Below, in pieces: positions 23,594 through 32,407 of a stretch of 48,119 bases of DNA. Source of the stretch: a bacterium (lineage in GTDB: Bacteria > Ratteibacteria > UBA8468); NCBI GenBank assembly GCA_030672255.1, contig DAOVGU010000137.1, positions 1-48,119 on the forward strand. Reading direction: 5' to 3'. The notes below the pieces were generated by a model, which was not told the DNA's origin, did no database searches, and was given only the letters and a program-made list of their open reading frames with translations. A program made the translations under genes and the position numbers. The stretch's first letter is position 1. The number at the start of each line of letters is the position of its first letter.

Positions 23594-24220
23594 TCACGTT
23601 TTTGTGTATTTTTGCAAATATGGAATTACTACCTTTTTTATCTCTTGAAATGTATCATCTTCATCTGCTCTTACAGAAATTGTCTTAATCCTTTTCTTAT
23701 TAGAAAGAGCAATTTTAAGGTAGCCCTTTCTCACTCGCTGATGGAAAGGCAAAGATTCCTTCTCGAACCTGTCCCTTCTGCTCTTAGTTCTCTTTAAAGC
23801 AAACTCTGGCCTTTCGTCCAGAAGGATAGTGAGGTCTGGGCTTATCCCCTTTGTAATAACTCTGTTTAACCTTGTTATTAAGCTCTTGGGTATTCCTCTT
23901 CCATATCCCTGGTAGGCAAGGGTTGAATCGGAAAACCGATCAATAATAAGAACTTTTCCCTTCTTAAGGGAGGGAAGGATAGTTTCTTTTACCAACTGGC
24001 TCCGAGCAGCAAGAAAGAGAAATAGTTCGCTAAGTGGTACTATTTCGTGGTTAGAATAAAGTAAGGTCTTTTTGACACTTTCGCCAAGATTGCTTCCTCC
24101 CGGTTCCCTGAGATGAATAACATCATACCTTTTTCTCTTTAGCCAATGGTATAGTTTTCTGCTTTGTGTGGACTTACCACTTCCATCAATCCCCTCAAAA
24201 CTAATCAGAATGCCTTTCAT
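23594..24220 (-). CDS. tmk: Thymidylate kinase
   Basis: Tmk (208 aa) phosphorylates dTMP to dTDP. P-loop FEGIDGSGKST lies at 8-18, then HLREPGGSNLGE (the DR-type catalytic loop region) and IDRFSDSTLAYQGYGRG, the signature of the family. An alternative GTG 12 bases upstream (24232) lies in a CACAGATT repeat and is less likely. tmk-holB pairing is common in bacteria. Confidence 0.94.
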   Translation of the reverse strand: MKGILISFEGIDGSGKSTQSRKLYHWLKRKRYDVIHLREPGGSNLGESVKKTLLYSNHEIVPLSELFLFLAARSQLVKETILPSLKKGKVLIIDRFSDSTLAYQGYGRGIPKSLITRLNRVITKGISPDLTILLDERPEFALKRTKSRRDRFEKESLPFHQRVRKGYLKIALSNKKRIKTISVRADEDDTFQEIKKVVIPYLQKYTKT

Positions 24221-24248
24221 TATTTTAACCACAGATTAACACAGGAAT

Positions 24249-24319
24249 GTCATTGCGAGGCCGAAGGCCGTGGCAATCCCTCACTTCTATGGGATTGCTT
24301 CGCTTCGCTCGCAATGACA
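24249..24319. repeat. TCATTGCGAGG..CGCAATGACA repeat
   Basis: Compact copy in the tgt-tmk gap, inside an outer AACCACAGATTAACACAG / ATCTGCGTTTATCTGCG hairpin. Confidence 0.85.
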
Positions 24320-24358
24320 GTTGCATTGTCATCTGCGTTTATCTGCGTCCAATAAATT

Positions 24359-24409
24359 ACACCCCCACCTACCTCCCCCCTTGAGGGGGAGGATTGAGGA
24401 GAGGGGTAA
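24359..24409. repeat. C-rich palindromic repeat, intergenic copy
   Basis: CCCCCACCTACCTCCCC, CCTTGAGGGGGAGG, then a G-rich tail. Intergenic relative of the inserts in MEMO, queA, topA and two membrane glycosyltransferase genes. Confidence 0.85.
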
Positions 24410-24436
24410 CTTTGAAATTCCATACGATAAATTATT

Positions 24437-25534
24437 TTAACCCTTTAGGGTATTCTTTGTCAAAGAGTAGAACGAGGAAAATCTATTCTCTCTGATTGCT
24501 TTTCTTGTCTCCTTCATCAAATGGTTAAGGAAAAAAAGGTTATGATAGGAGGCTAATCTCAAAGCCAGAAGTTCGCCAGCATTAAAGAGATGCCTGAGAT
24601 AGGCGCGGGTGTAATTTCGGCAGACAAAGCAGCTACAATCCTCATCAATAGGGGTAGTATCATTCTTGAATATACTATCGCGGATGATAATTTTCCCTTT
24701 ATGGGTCAGGCAACTCCCATTGCGGGCGATCTGGGTAGGGAAACTGCTGTCAAAAAGGTCAATTCCCCTTTTAATTAGTTCCAATATTTGAGCCGGCTTG
24801 CCAACACCCATTAAATAACGGGGCTTATTCTCCGGCATCAAAGGGACCAAAGAATCAACAACCTCAAGCATCATTTCCTCAGGTTCCCCTACCGAAAGGC
24901 TTCCAATCCCATAACCAGGAAAATTAATTTTCTCCAATTCTTCTATAGCTCTTCTGCGTAGCTCTTTATAGATGGAGCCTTGAATAATCCCGAATAAAAG
25001 TTGCCTACTATTTTTATGTACTTTTCTGCACCTTATTGCCCACCTAACTGTCCGCTCCATGCTCTTTTTTGCCTCTTTGTATTCTGCCGGATATCCCAAA
25101 CATTCATCGAAGACCATAATGATATCTGCTCCAAGAATTTCTTGAATCTTGATTGAGATCTCCGGGGAAAAGAAGTGGGAAGAGCCATCAAGAGAGGAGT
25201 GAAAATCGGCCCCCTCCTCGGTTACCTTTGTATTTTCTAGGCTAAAGACCTGATAACCTCCGGAATCTGTAAGGATTGGTCGGCTCCAGTTCATGAACCG
25301 ATGCAGGCCCCCAGATTTCTTAATAATCTCTACCCCCGGTTTCAGGTAAAGATGAAAGGCATTGGCCAAAATCAGTTTATAGTTCATCTCCATTAATTCT
25401 TCTGAGGAAAGGGTCTTTACTGCGCCGGCTGTAGCAACCGGCATAAAGGCGGGAGTAACAATTTTTCCATGGGGCGTAATAATCTCTCCCAACCTTGCTC
25501 TTGTTTTTTTATCCTGATGGATTACTTTGAACAT
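24437..25534 (-). CDS. tgt: tRNA-guanine transglycosylase
   Basis: Tgt (365 aa) swaps guanine-34 for preQ1 in GUN-anticodon tRNAs, leading to queuosine. Visible are TPAFMPVATAGAVKTL, LTDSGGYQVFSL near residue 90, SVGEPEEMM, the nucleophile loop GIDLFDSSFPTQIARNG, and the zinc site CSCFVCRNYTRAYLRHLF with a later H. The common DCVMPTR is DSSFPTQ here; the Asp is kept. It directly follows queA (adjacent stop and start), so both act in queuosine synthesis from one transcript. Confidence 0.95.
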   Translation of the reverse strand: MFKVIHQDKKTRARLGEIITPHGKIVTPAFMPVATAGAVKTLSSEELMEMNYKLILANAFHLYLKPGVEIIKKSGGLHRFMNWSRPILTDSGGYQVFSLENTKVTEEGADFHSSLDGSSHFFSPEISIKIQEILGADIIMVFDECLGYPAEYKEAKKSMERTVRWAIRCRKVHKNSRQLLFGIIQGSIYKELRRRAIEELEKINFPGYGIGSLSVGEPEEMMLEVVDSLVPLMPENKPRYLMGVGKPAQILELIKRGIDLFDSSFPTQIARNGSCLTHKGKIIIRDSIFKNDTTPIDEDCSCFVCRNYTRAYLRHLFNAGELLALRLASYHNLFFLNHLMKETRKAIRENRFSSFYSLTKNTLKG

Positions 25535-26617
25535 TTACAGAATCAGCATCGCATCGCCATAACTGGCGAAGCGGTATTTTCCTTTGATTGCCTCAGAATA
25601 GGCTCTCTGAATTAATTCCTTCCCGGCAAAGGTAGCGACTAAAAGAAAGAGGGTGGTAGATGGAAGATGAAAATTGGTAAGCATGCTATCTGTAATCTTA
25701 AATCTATAGCCGGGGTAGATATATAGTGAGGTCCAGCCTTTCCTGGGCTCTACATAACCATCGGTGTTGGCTGTTGTTTCTAAAACCCGCACACTGGTTG
25801 TTCCTACCGCAATGATTCTTTTGCCCTCTTTTTTAGTCTTATTAATCAATTTAGCTGCACCAGGAGGAAGTTCAAAATATTCCTTTTCCATCTGATGCTT
25901 TTCAATATCTTCCTCTCTGATTGGCTTAAAGGTGCTCCAGCCAATATTTAAGGTAACAAAGGTGATGCTCACTCCTTTTTCTTTCACTCTCTGCAAAAAT
26001 CCTTCAGTAAAATGTAAGCCAGCGGTAGGAGCCGCAATTGCTCCATTTCTTTTGCTATAGACGGTCTGGTAATAAGTCATATCAATAGGTAAGGGTTTTC
26101 GCTTAATGTAGGGAGGTAGAGGAATCTCGCCAATCTTCTTCAATAGCTCCTCTATCCTTCCCGGATAAAGAAACTCTACTTTGTACTTCCCATTCTTCTT
26201 TTCTAAGATTTTTGCTTTTATTCCTTCATTGAAGAAGATTGTTGAGCCAACCCTTATTCTTGGTCTGGCCAATGCTTCATAGATACTTTTCCCCTCACCT
26301 CTATCCGGGGGATGCACTCCCTCAAGGGGAGTGGAGCCCCCGGAAATTAGGCGGGGGTGTAACCTACGAAGCACCAAAAGTTCTGCCCTTCCTCCGGTTT
26401 CCTTTTTTCCTTTGAGCCGGGCTGGAATCACCTTGGTATTATTTAAGACCAAAAGGTCCCCTGAGGAAAGATAGTCGAGAAGAGCAGGAAAGATGCGATG
26501 CTCAATCCTTTTCTCCTTTCTTTTGATGACCAATAGCCTTGCCCTTTCTCTCTTTAAAAGTGGCATCTGGGCAATTAGCTCCTTTGGCAGGAAGTAGTCA
26601 AAATCGGAAAGTCTCAT
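25535..26617 (-). CDS. queA: S-adenosylmethionine:tRNA ribosyltransferase-isomerase
   Basis: QueA (360 aa) transfers the ribosyl of SAM to preQ1-tRNA, giving epoxyqueuosine. Family blocks are MRLSDFDYFLPKELIAQMP, LLVLNNTKVIPARLKG, RNGAIAAPTAGLHFTEG, VTLNIGWSTFKPI and LPSTTLFLLVATFAG. It is about 20 residues longer than usual. The extra is a C-rich palindromic insert (about 26291-26360), translated LHPRLISGGSTPLEGVHPP, between the LLVLR strand and the conserved substrate-binding part. Despite this the frame is intact. Confidence 0.95.
   Translation of the reverse strand: MRLSDFDYFLPKELIAQMPLLKRERARLLVIKRKEKRIEHRIFPALLDYLSSGDLLVLNNTKVIPARLKGKKETGGRAELLVLRRLHPRLISGGSTPLEGVHPPDRGEGKSIYEALARPRIRVGSTIFFNEGIKAKILEKKNGKYKVEFLYPGRIEELLKKIGEIPLPPYIKRKPLPIDMTYYQTVYSKRNGAIAAPTAGLHFTEGFLQRVKEKGVSITFVTLNIGWSTFKPIREEDIEKHQMEKEYFELPPGAAKLINKTKKEGKRIIAVGTTSVRVLETTANTDGYVEPRKGWTSLYIYPGYRFKITDSMLTNFHLPSTTLFLLVATFAGKELIQRAYSEAIKGKYRFASYGDAMLIL
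26291..26360. repeat. C-rich palindromic insert in queA
   Basis: Contains TCCGGGGGATGCACTCC, CTCAAGGGGAGTGGAG and CCCCCGGAAATTAGGCGGGGG. In frame; encodes a G/P-rich loop. Confidence 0.8.
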
Positions 26618-26630
26618 AATACATTATAGC

Positions 26631-26725
26631 TGTCATTGCGAAGCCGAAGGCTGTGGCAATCTCTGACTTCTCTGAAGAGAGAGATTCTTCGTCCGCCAAT
26701 AAATATTGGCGGACTCAGAATGACG
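26631..26725. repeat. TCATTGCGAAG..TCAGAATGACG repeat with AATATT palindrome
   Basis: Hybrid repeat: it starts TGTCATTGCG and ends GGACTCAGAATGACG. At its tip it carries CCGCCAATAAATATTGGCGG (26692-26711), where the copy at 21339-21374 has only CCAAAGG. Confidence 0.8.
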
Positions 26726-27446
26726 TTTTGTGGTTATCTGTGGTTATGCATTTATAAAAAGCCCAGAGATACCATTTGAGGTAGATGGGTGCAATTTTTA
26801 AGATTTTAAACTTAGATTTGCCTCTCTTTCTTCCTTTCCAGTTGGTTGGAACCTCAGCAATCTTGCATCCTTGATAATACAGTTTCAAGGCAACCTCCAT
26901 TGAGGTAGCAAAGCTACTACCTTCTTTAACCTTTATCTTTTGTAGAGCGCTTCTTCGGTATAGTTTGAAGGCATTGGCGATATCTGCGGTGGGAATCCTG
27001 GTTAAGAAATGAATGCTTTTCCCAACAAATTTAGAGAAAAAGCCTTTTAGTCTTGAACCACCGATTCTTCTTCCTCCTTTGCTATAACGAGAAGCACAGA
27101 TAAGGTCATAGCCTTCTTTCATCTTTTCATACATCTCTTTTATAGTATCCGGGTCATCACAGCCATCGGCCATTACCGGAATGAGAAACTCTCCCTGTGC
27201 TTCTTGAAATCCGGTGATTAAGGTGGAAGCAAAACCTCTTTTTCCGATATTATGGAACAGTCTAATATTGGAATATTTTTTCATTAATTTTTGTGTAATA
27301 CTAACAGTTTTATCAAGAGAATGGTCGTTAACAATAACAATTTCAAAATTATAATCGGAAAGGGTCCTCTCTAAAGAGGAAATCATCTCCTCCAGAGAAT
27401 CCTCCTCATTATGTGCGGGGATAATAATGGAAAAATTCGTCGGCAT
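26715..27446 (-). CDS. Family 2 glycosyltransferase (dolichyl-phosphate mannose synthase-like)
   Basis: The 243-aa protein is a GT-A enzyme with IIIPAHNEEDSLEEMI, VNDHSLDKT, PVMADGCDDPDTI (metal/nucleotide site) and the closing VPTNWKGRKRGKSKF. It likely transfers a sugar from a nucleotide donor to a polyprenyl or lipid carrier at the cytoplasmic face, feeding the GT-C membrane enzymes nearby. The start is MPTNFSIIIPAH at 27446. The 17 residues before it in the open frame derive from a repeat (27456-27505). Confidence 0.85.
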   Translation of the reverse strand: MPTNFSIIIPAHNEEDSLEEMISSLERTLSDYNFEIVIVNDHSLDKTVSITQKLMKKYSNIRLFHNIGKRGFASTLITGFQEAQGEFLIPVMADGCDDPDTIKEMYEKMKEGYDLICASRYSKGGRRIGGSRLKGFFSKFVGKSIHFLTRIPTADIANAFKLYRRSALQKIKVKEGSSFATSMEVALKLYYQGCKIAEVPTNWKGRKRGKSKFKILKIAPIYLKWYLWAFYKCITTDNHKTSF

Positions 27447-27455
27447 ATTAAACTT

Positions 27456-27505
27456 GTAGGGGTTGGATCCATCCGACCCGCGGGCCTGATAAATCAAGCC
27501 CCTAC
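27456..27505. repeat. GTAGGGG..CCCCTAC hairpin repeat
   Basis: Arms GTAGGGG and CCCCTAC with GGATCCATCCGACCCGCGGG and GCCTGATAAATCAAG between. It abuts the glycosyltransferase start. Confidence 0.75.
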
Positions 27506-27520
27506 ACTGACATGTTACCG

Positions 27521-28642
27521 CTAAATTAAATTTTTATCTTTCAATTTTTTCGCTGCCTTCTCAAAAAAATCCTCTGCCTCCACGCTCTTTGACCAGTCAA
27601 CCAATTCTTCTATTCCTTCTTCCAGATTTATTCTCGGTTGAAAGCCCAAGAGCCTTTTTATCTTGCCAATATCGGCAAAGCAATGCCGGATATCACCCTT
27701 ACGGAATTTATTGGTAATTTCGGGTTTTATTGATTTTCCGGTTGCTTTGGTTAATCTTTCTGCTATTTTCAGAATGGTCGTTGCTTTTCCTGAACCCAGA
27801 TTAAAAATCTGATAATCTGCCTTTTCCTTCTCCATCGCTAAAATATTTGCTCTTACCACATCATAGACCGAAATGAAATCCCGGGATTGGCTACCATCCT
27901 CATAGATAATCGGGGCTTTACTATTCTTGATTCTTGATAAGAAAATGGCCATTACCCCGGTATAGGGATTGGAGAGGGACTGTCTTGGACCATAGACATT
28001 AAAGAAGCGAAGAACAACTACCGGGAGAAAATAGGTTTTGCCGATATTTAAGACGAGCTCCTCCTGGGTTTTCTTAGTGATGGCATAGATGGAGTTTACA
28101 TTTAATCTTGCTGATTCTCTGGTAGCGACTGGCTTTAAAATTCTCTGGCAGGCAGGGCAATAAGGTTCCCAGTCCTTCCTTTTTAATTGGCGAAGAACCC
28201 GTAACTCTGGCTGAACAATCCCACAGGAGGAACATCTATACTCCCCTTCACCGTACTCACTCATCGAAGCGGCCAAAATCAGCTTTTTTATTTTATTTTT
28301 GTTATTTACTATAAGGTCGAGGAGATTGGCTGTCCCGCCAATATTGGTCTCCACATATCTTTTTACTTCGTACTGGCTCTGGCCAATGCCAACGGCTGCG
28401 GCAAAATGAAAGATAATTTCTATATTTTTTATTGCTTTCTTTAAATCATTTAGTTTCCTGATATCTCCTTTAATAAATTTCGCCCTTCCCGTATTAAATA
28501 CGGGATAGGCCGGTAATCTTTTTTCGGGATGAACCTGGGCCTCTAAGTTATCGAAAGCGGTTACCTGATGGCCTTTTTTAACCAATTCATCAACAAGGAA
28601 ACTGCCAATAAACCCTGCCCCTCCCGTCACTAATATTTTCAT
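27521..28642 (-). CDS. NAD-dependent sugar epimerase/dehydratase with zinc-ribbon insert
   Basis: This 373-aa extended SDR has GGAGFIGSFLVDEL at the N-terminus and an SxnYxxxK active site (NSIYAITK). A zinc-ribbon-like insert lies between: YRCSSCGIVQPE and EPYCPACQR (two CxxC pairs), as in dTDP-rhamnose 4-epimerase-type enzymes. Later come FFNVYGPRQSLSNPYTG and DGSQSRDFISVYDV. The substrate is probably a dTDP- or UDP-sugar. CCCGTATTAAATACGGG (28488-28504) adds YPVFNTG near residues 46-52, replacing part of a surface loop. It follows ugd by three bases. Confidence 0.88.
   Translation of the reverse strand: MKILVTGGAGFIGSFLVDELVKKGHQVTAFDNLEAQVHPEKRLPAYPVFNTGRAKFIKGDIRKLNDLKKAIKNIEIIFHFAAAVGIGQSQYEVKRYVETNIGGTANLLDLIVNNKNKIKKLILAASMSEYGEGEYRCSSCGIVQPELRVLRQLKRKDWEPYCPACQRILKPVATRESARLNVNSIYAITKKTQEELVLNIGKTYFLPVVVLRFFNVYGPRQSLSNPYTGVMAIFLSRIKNSKAPIIYEDGSQSRDFISVYDVVRANILAMEKEKADYQIFNLGSGKATTILKIAERLTKATGKSIKPEITNKFRKGDIRHCFADIGKIKRLLGFQPRINLEEGIEELVDWSKSVEAEDFFEKAAKKLKDKNLI
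28488..28504. repeat. Palindromic insert in epimerase gene
   Basis: CCCGTATTAAATACGGG, read as PVFNTG on the coding strand. Confidence 0.9.
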
Positions 28643-28645
28643 TAA

Positions 28646-29968
28646 TTATCCCCTTCCCACTCCCTCATAAACAAATCCCAATTTTTTCATTCTTTCCGGC
28701 TCATAGATATTGCGACCATCAATGAGATAAGGCTTTTGCAGCAACCTTTTTACCTTGATTAAGTTGAGATTCTTAAATTCCTCCCATTCGGTAAGAATAA
28801 GCAGGAGCTCAGCATCTTTGCAGACTTCATAAGGGTTTCTGCAATAGGTAATCCGCCAATGTTTAGTGGCGGAGGGAAAAATTTTCTTTGTCTCCCTCAT
28901 CGCCTCAGGGTCATATACCCGAAGAACCGCCCCCTCGGAAAGAAGCTCTTTTATAATCTTAATGGAAGGAGCTTCCCGAATATCATCGGTATTCGGTTTA
29001 AAGGAAAGGCCCAGGATGCCAATTCTCCTATTTTTCAGGGTCGGCAGGAGTCTTTTTACCTTCTTGAAAAGAAGGTTTAATTGTTCTTGATTAATCCTTT
29101 GCACCGCTTTAAGCAGACTAAAGTCGTAGCCTTCCTCCTTCGCCAGATGGATAAAGGCGGCTACATCCTTAGCAAAGCAGCTGCCTCCATAGCCAATTCC
29201 TGCAGAGAGAAATTTTTTACCAATGCGGGAATCATAGCCCATCCCCTTTGCTACCTGGCTAACATCCGCTCCTACCTTCTCACAGATACGAGAGATCGCA
29301 TTGATGTAGGAAATTTTTGTGGCTAAAAAGGAGTTAGAGGCATGCTTAATCAGTTCAGCGCTCCTTACATCGGTGAAGATAATCGGTGCTTTTATTGGTC
29401 GATAAAGCTCGGCTAATGTTCTTCTTGCTCTTTGCGATTCGGCGCCGATGATAATACGTTCGGGTTGCAAAAAATCCAATATTGCCGAGCCTTCCCTTAA
29501 AAATTCCGGATTAGCGGCCAGATCAAAATCAACCTCTTTCCTTTTAATCAAATTAATTGTTCTCTTTACCCATTCCCCGGTCATTACCGGAACGGTGCTC
29601 TTCTCCACCAGTAATTTATAACCCTTCATTGCCTTTGCTATCTCTGAGGTAACCGCCTCAACAGCCGAAAGGTCTGCCCCTCCATCTTTTTTAGAAGGGG
29701 TTCCTACAGCGATAAAGATAATCTCAGAAACACTGATAGCCTCTTTAATACTCCCACTAAAGGAAAGTTTTTCTCTTTTCACCGCTTTTTTCACTATCTC
29801 TTCCAAACCAGGCTCAAAGAAGGGCATTATCCCTTTTTTAAGACCACCTATCTTTCTCTGATCATTATCTACACAGATGACCTTTCCCGTATTAAATACG
29901 GGATTAGCAAAACAGGCCGCGGTTACCAATCCGACGTGGCCGGCTCCAATTACCGTGATTCCTTTCAT
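28646..29968 (-). CDS. ugd: UDP-glucose 6-dehydrogenase
   Basis: Ugd (440 aa) oxidises UDP-glucose twice to UDP-glucuronate for surface polysaccharides. Motifs: VIGAGHVGLVTAACFA, AVGTPSKKDGGADLSAV, ANPEFLREGSAILDF, the catalytic Cys in GIGYGGSCFAKDV, and LGLSFKPNTDDIREAPS. CCCGTATTAAATACGGG (29886-29902) adds NPVFNTG at about residues 22-28, at the end of the first Rossmann helix, in place of the usual ELGH-type turn. I start at 29968 (ATGA overlap with the upstream epimerase, AAAGGGG Shine-Dalgarno) rather than 29986. Confidence 0.95.
   Translation of the reverse strand: MKGITVIGAGHVGLVTAACFANPVFNTGKVICVDNDQRKIGGLKKGIMPFFEPGLEEIVKKAVKREKLSFSGSIKEAISVSEIIFIAVGTPSKKDGGADLSAVEAVTSEIAKAMKGYKLLVEKSTVPVMTGEWVKRTINLIKRKEVDFDLAANPEFLREGSAILDFLQPERIIIGAESQRARRTLAELYRPIKAPIIFTDVRSAELIKHASNSFLATKISYINAISRICEKVGADVSQVAKGMGYDSRIGKKFLSAGIGYGGSCFAKDVAAFIHLAKEEGYDFSLLKAVQRINQEQLNLLFKKVKRLLPTLKNRRIGILGLSFKPNTDDIREAPSIKIIKELLSEGAVLRVYDPEAMRETKKIFPSATKHWRITYCRNPYEVCKDAELLLILTEWEEFKNLNLIKVKRLLQKPYLIDGRNIYEPERMKKLGFVYEGVGRG
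29886..29902. repeat. Palindromic insert in ugd
   Basis: CCCGTATTAAATACGGG, read as PVFNTG. Confidence 0.9.
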
Positions 29969-30969
29969 TTTACCCCTTTCATCCATTCGACCAGTTTTTT
30001 TAACCCTTCATCCACCTTAATCACAGGTTTCCAGCCAAAATCCTTCCTCGCCTTTCTGATATCGCTGATGTAGATTTTTTGGTCTCCGAGACGCCAATTG
30101 GCAAAGGTATAAGGGATTTTTTTGCCAATAAGTCCCTCCAGTTCACCGATAAGTTCCAAAAGTGAGATCCTATTCCCCTTTCCTCCACCGATATTATAGA
30201 TTTCTCCTTTTGTTCTAACAATACTTTTAATGCATAGTTGAAATGCTTTTATTAAATCATCAATATAAAGAATATCCCTTACCTGTTTGCCATCTCCATA
30301 AATGGTTATGGACCTTCCTTTTAAACTTGAGATAGCAAAGTGCGCCACCCAGCCCTGCTCCTCATTACCAAATTGGTGCGGTCCGTAGATGCAGGACTGG
30401 CGGAAGACAACTGTTTTTAATCCATAAATCCGGGAATAATCCCTGACATACTGGTCAGCGGCTCCTTTGGAACAGCCGTAAGGGGAATAGAAGTCTAAAA
30501 GAGTATTCTCAGATATGCCAGATAGATCTTCAAATTGGTATCTTTTCCCCTTTTCAATTATCCTTTTATCCTTGACTTCCCCATAAACCTTATTGGTTGA
30601 GGCAAAGATTAAAATGCTCTCCGGGGAAAGGTTTCTCATCGCCTCTAAAAGATTTAGGGTGCCGGTAGCGTTAACCTCAAAATCCTCCCTGGGATTAGTT
30701 ACGGAATTGGTCACCGCTACCTGCGCGGCAAGATGATAGATAATATCTGTGTTTTTAACCGCCTCTTTTACCTTTTTATCATCCCGGATATCTGCAATCG
30801 TTATCTCTAAATTCCCTTCAAGACTCTTTAGCCACTTGAGATTTTCCTCTGTTCCTTCCCGGGAAAGATTATCAAAAACTCTAATCTTTTCTCCTTTTTT
30901 AAGAAGAAAGGCAGCCAAATTTGTCCCAATAAATCCTGCCCCTCCTGTAACTAATATTTTCTTTGCCAT
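29965..30969 (-). CDS. NAD-dependent epimerase, CDP-paratose 2-epimerase-like
   Basis: This 334-aa extended SDR starts KKILVTGGAGFIGTNLAAFL and has the active-site SPYGCSKGAADQY. The stretch FRQSCIYGPHQFGNEEQGW with VAHFAISSLKG is strongly reminiscent of CDP-paratose (tyvelose) 2-epimerases, which invert C2 of a dideoxyhexose in O-antigens. The synthases for CDP-paratose are not in the window, so the true substrate may be a related sugar. It overlaps the membrane glycosyltransferase upstream by 19 bases and ugd by 4. Confidence 0.85.
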   Translation of the reverse strand: MAKKILVTGGAGFIGTNLAAFLLKKGEKIRVFDNLSREGTEENLKWLKSLEGNLEITIADIRDDKKVKEAVKNTDIIYHLAAQVAVTNSVTNPREDFEVNATGTLNLLEAMRNLSPESILIFASTNKVYGEVKDKRIIEKGKRYQFEDLSGISENTLLDFYSPYGCSKGAADQYVRDYSRIYGLKTVVFRQSCIYGPHQFGNEEQGWVAHFAISSLKGRSITIYGDGKQVRDILYIDDLIKAFQLCIKSIVRTKGEIYNIGGGKGNRISLLELIGELEGLIGKKIPYTFANWRLGDQKIYISDIRKARKDFGWKPVIKVDEGLKKLVEWMKGVK

Positions 30970-32189
30970 TTTAGTCTCTCCTTTAGCGCATAGAAGCCAG
31001 AAGTTGCCAGAATAATAAGGTAAGGTTCTAGCGGAAGACGATATCTAATGCAAGCTCGGGTAGCCATATTAACAATGGTTTGAGAAAGAAAGAGGAAGTA
31101 AAAGAGAGAACAAACTTTCTGTTTTTCTTTAGCAAAAAGGGCGCCGATAAAAGCCAAGAGAAAAAGGGGAATGTAGATAAAACTACTGCCTAACCAATAT
31201 GAAAATGAGTAATATTTTTTATGGGGGAATGGCGCCCAAAATCTACCAAAGCGGCTTAAAGCTCTCTGGCAATATAAAAAAGGGTCTTTTCTAATGTAAA
31301 AAAAGGCTTTTTGGCGAAGATAGGAATCTGCCTTTACTTCCGACATACCCTTGAGTTTCTCCCTTATAGTCGGAATTTCCGTTGGAAAAAGGTCACCACG
31401 AATCCGATCATTAATATAAGGATTATTTGCTTGAAGAAAGACCCAACCCCCATTAGTGGTAAGCGGAACAAAGGTGTGGGTCAAACGGTAGTTTCTCCCT
31501 ACCCAAGGTATCATCGCTAAAAGGGCAAAAAGAAGAGTGATTGCGCTCTTTTTCCACCGATAAAGAGAGGAAGTAAAGGAAATCTGCCAGATAAGAACAA
31601 AAGGAAGAAAAGTGGCATAAGCCGAACGAGAAAGTATTGTTAGACCTAAGGCAATACCACTGCCAATATTTATCAAACAAGAGCCATTACCCTCACTTCC
31701 TCTTAAAAGCAAAAATATCGTCAGGGCTAAAAAGAAAGTTCCTAAAATATCTGGTGCGGAGACGCCACAGAAATAAATAAATGTTGGAAAAATGGCAAAG
31801 ATGCCGGCAGATGAAAAACCTATTTTTTCTCCAAAGATTCTTTTGGCAATATCATAGACAAAAAAGATGGTAAGAGCATTGATAAGACATACCATAATCT
31901 TTGTTGCCAAAAAGTTATTGTTTCCAAAGAAAAGATAGTTTATGACAAGAAATGTCAGAAAAACAGGTCCACGGAAGGCATAACAAACTTGTCCTGGCCC
32001 TCCCCCAAGGCGTCCGGTCATACAAAAGCCATTTCCCTTTAAGAAATTTTGCGCCATGGGATTCCATCCATCTTCCCAATTACAGACGAATCTATCACCC
32101 CGGAGAAAAAGATAAGATAATCTTAAAAGCCAGCCAGCTAAAAAGAGCAAAATAAGTATTTTTTTGTTCTTGCCCCCTTCCCTCATCAA
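30951..32189 (-). CDS. GT-C type membrane glycosyltransferase (GT39/PMT-like)
   Basis: The 412-aa protein has about ten membrane helices. An N-terminal loop after the first helix holds DRFVCNWEDGWNPMAQNFL; the acidic E/D pair there is the likely catalytic site of GT-C enzymes. ITFLLLRGSEGNGS-type short cytoplasmic loops and a late RYRLPLEPYLIILA are typical of the PMT_2/ArnT superfamily. It would take a sugar from a polyprenyl-phosphate carrier on the outer face of the inner membrane. The acceptor is unknown. It begins the epimerase-ugd-epimerase-GT2 transcription unit. Confidence 0.75.
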   Translation of the reverse strand: MMREGGKNKKILILLFLAGWLLRLSYLFLRGDRFVCNWEDGWNPMAQNFLKGNGFCMTGRLGGGPGQVCYAFRGPVFLTFLVINYLFFGNNNFLATKIMVCLINALTIFFVYDIAKRIFGEKIGFSSAGIFAIFPTFIYFCGVSAPDILGTFFLALTIFLLLRGSEGNGSCLINIGSGIALGLTILSRSAYATFLPFVLIWQISFTSSLYRWKKSAITLLFALLAMIPWVGRNYRLTHTFVPLTTNGGWVFLQANNPYINDRIRGDLFPTEIPTIREKLKGMSEVKADSYLRQKAFFYIRKDPFLYCQRALSRFGRFWAPFPHKKYYSFSYWLGSSFIYIPLFLLAFIGALFAKEKQKVCSLFYFLFLSQTIVNMATRACIRYRLPLEPYLIILATSGFYALKERLKWQRKY

Positions 32190-32407
32190 ATCTCCAATTT
32201 TCTCTTTAATTTTAATTCCTTAAATCCATACCAGCACATCCTTAAAAAGGCACTTCCATCCTTAAAAATTCTCATTTTAGATTTTCCCTTCCTTCATCTT
32301 TTTCTTTTAATTATTTTTCAGCAACAATTAATAGGGAACCGGATATCTCTCGAAGAATAGGCGTTTTTTCCAAATACTCAGATAATCTCGATACTATTTT
32401 TCCCGAC
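32190..32407 (-). other. Gap holding the frameshifted end of a methyltransferase
   Basis: The left part is AT-rich with no gene. From 32405 down to 32311 on the minus strand an open frame reads ESGKIVSRLSEYLEKT then PILREISGSLLIVAEK and stops. It fits as the missing C-terminus of the methyltransferase gene ending at 32408. Confidence 0.65.
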
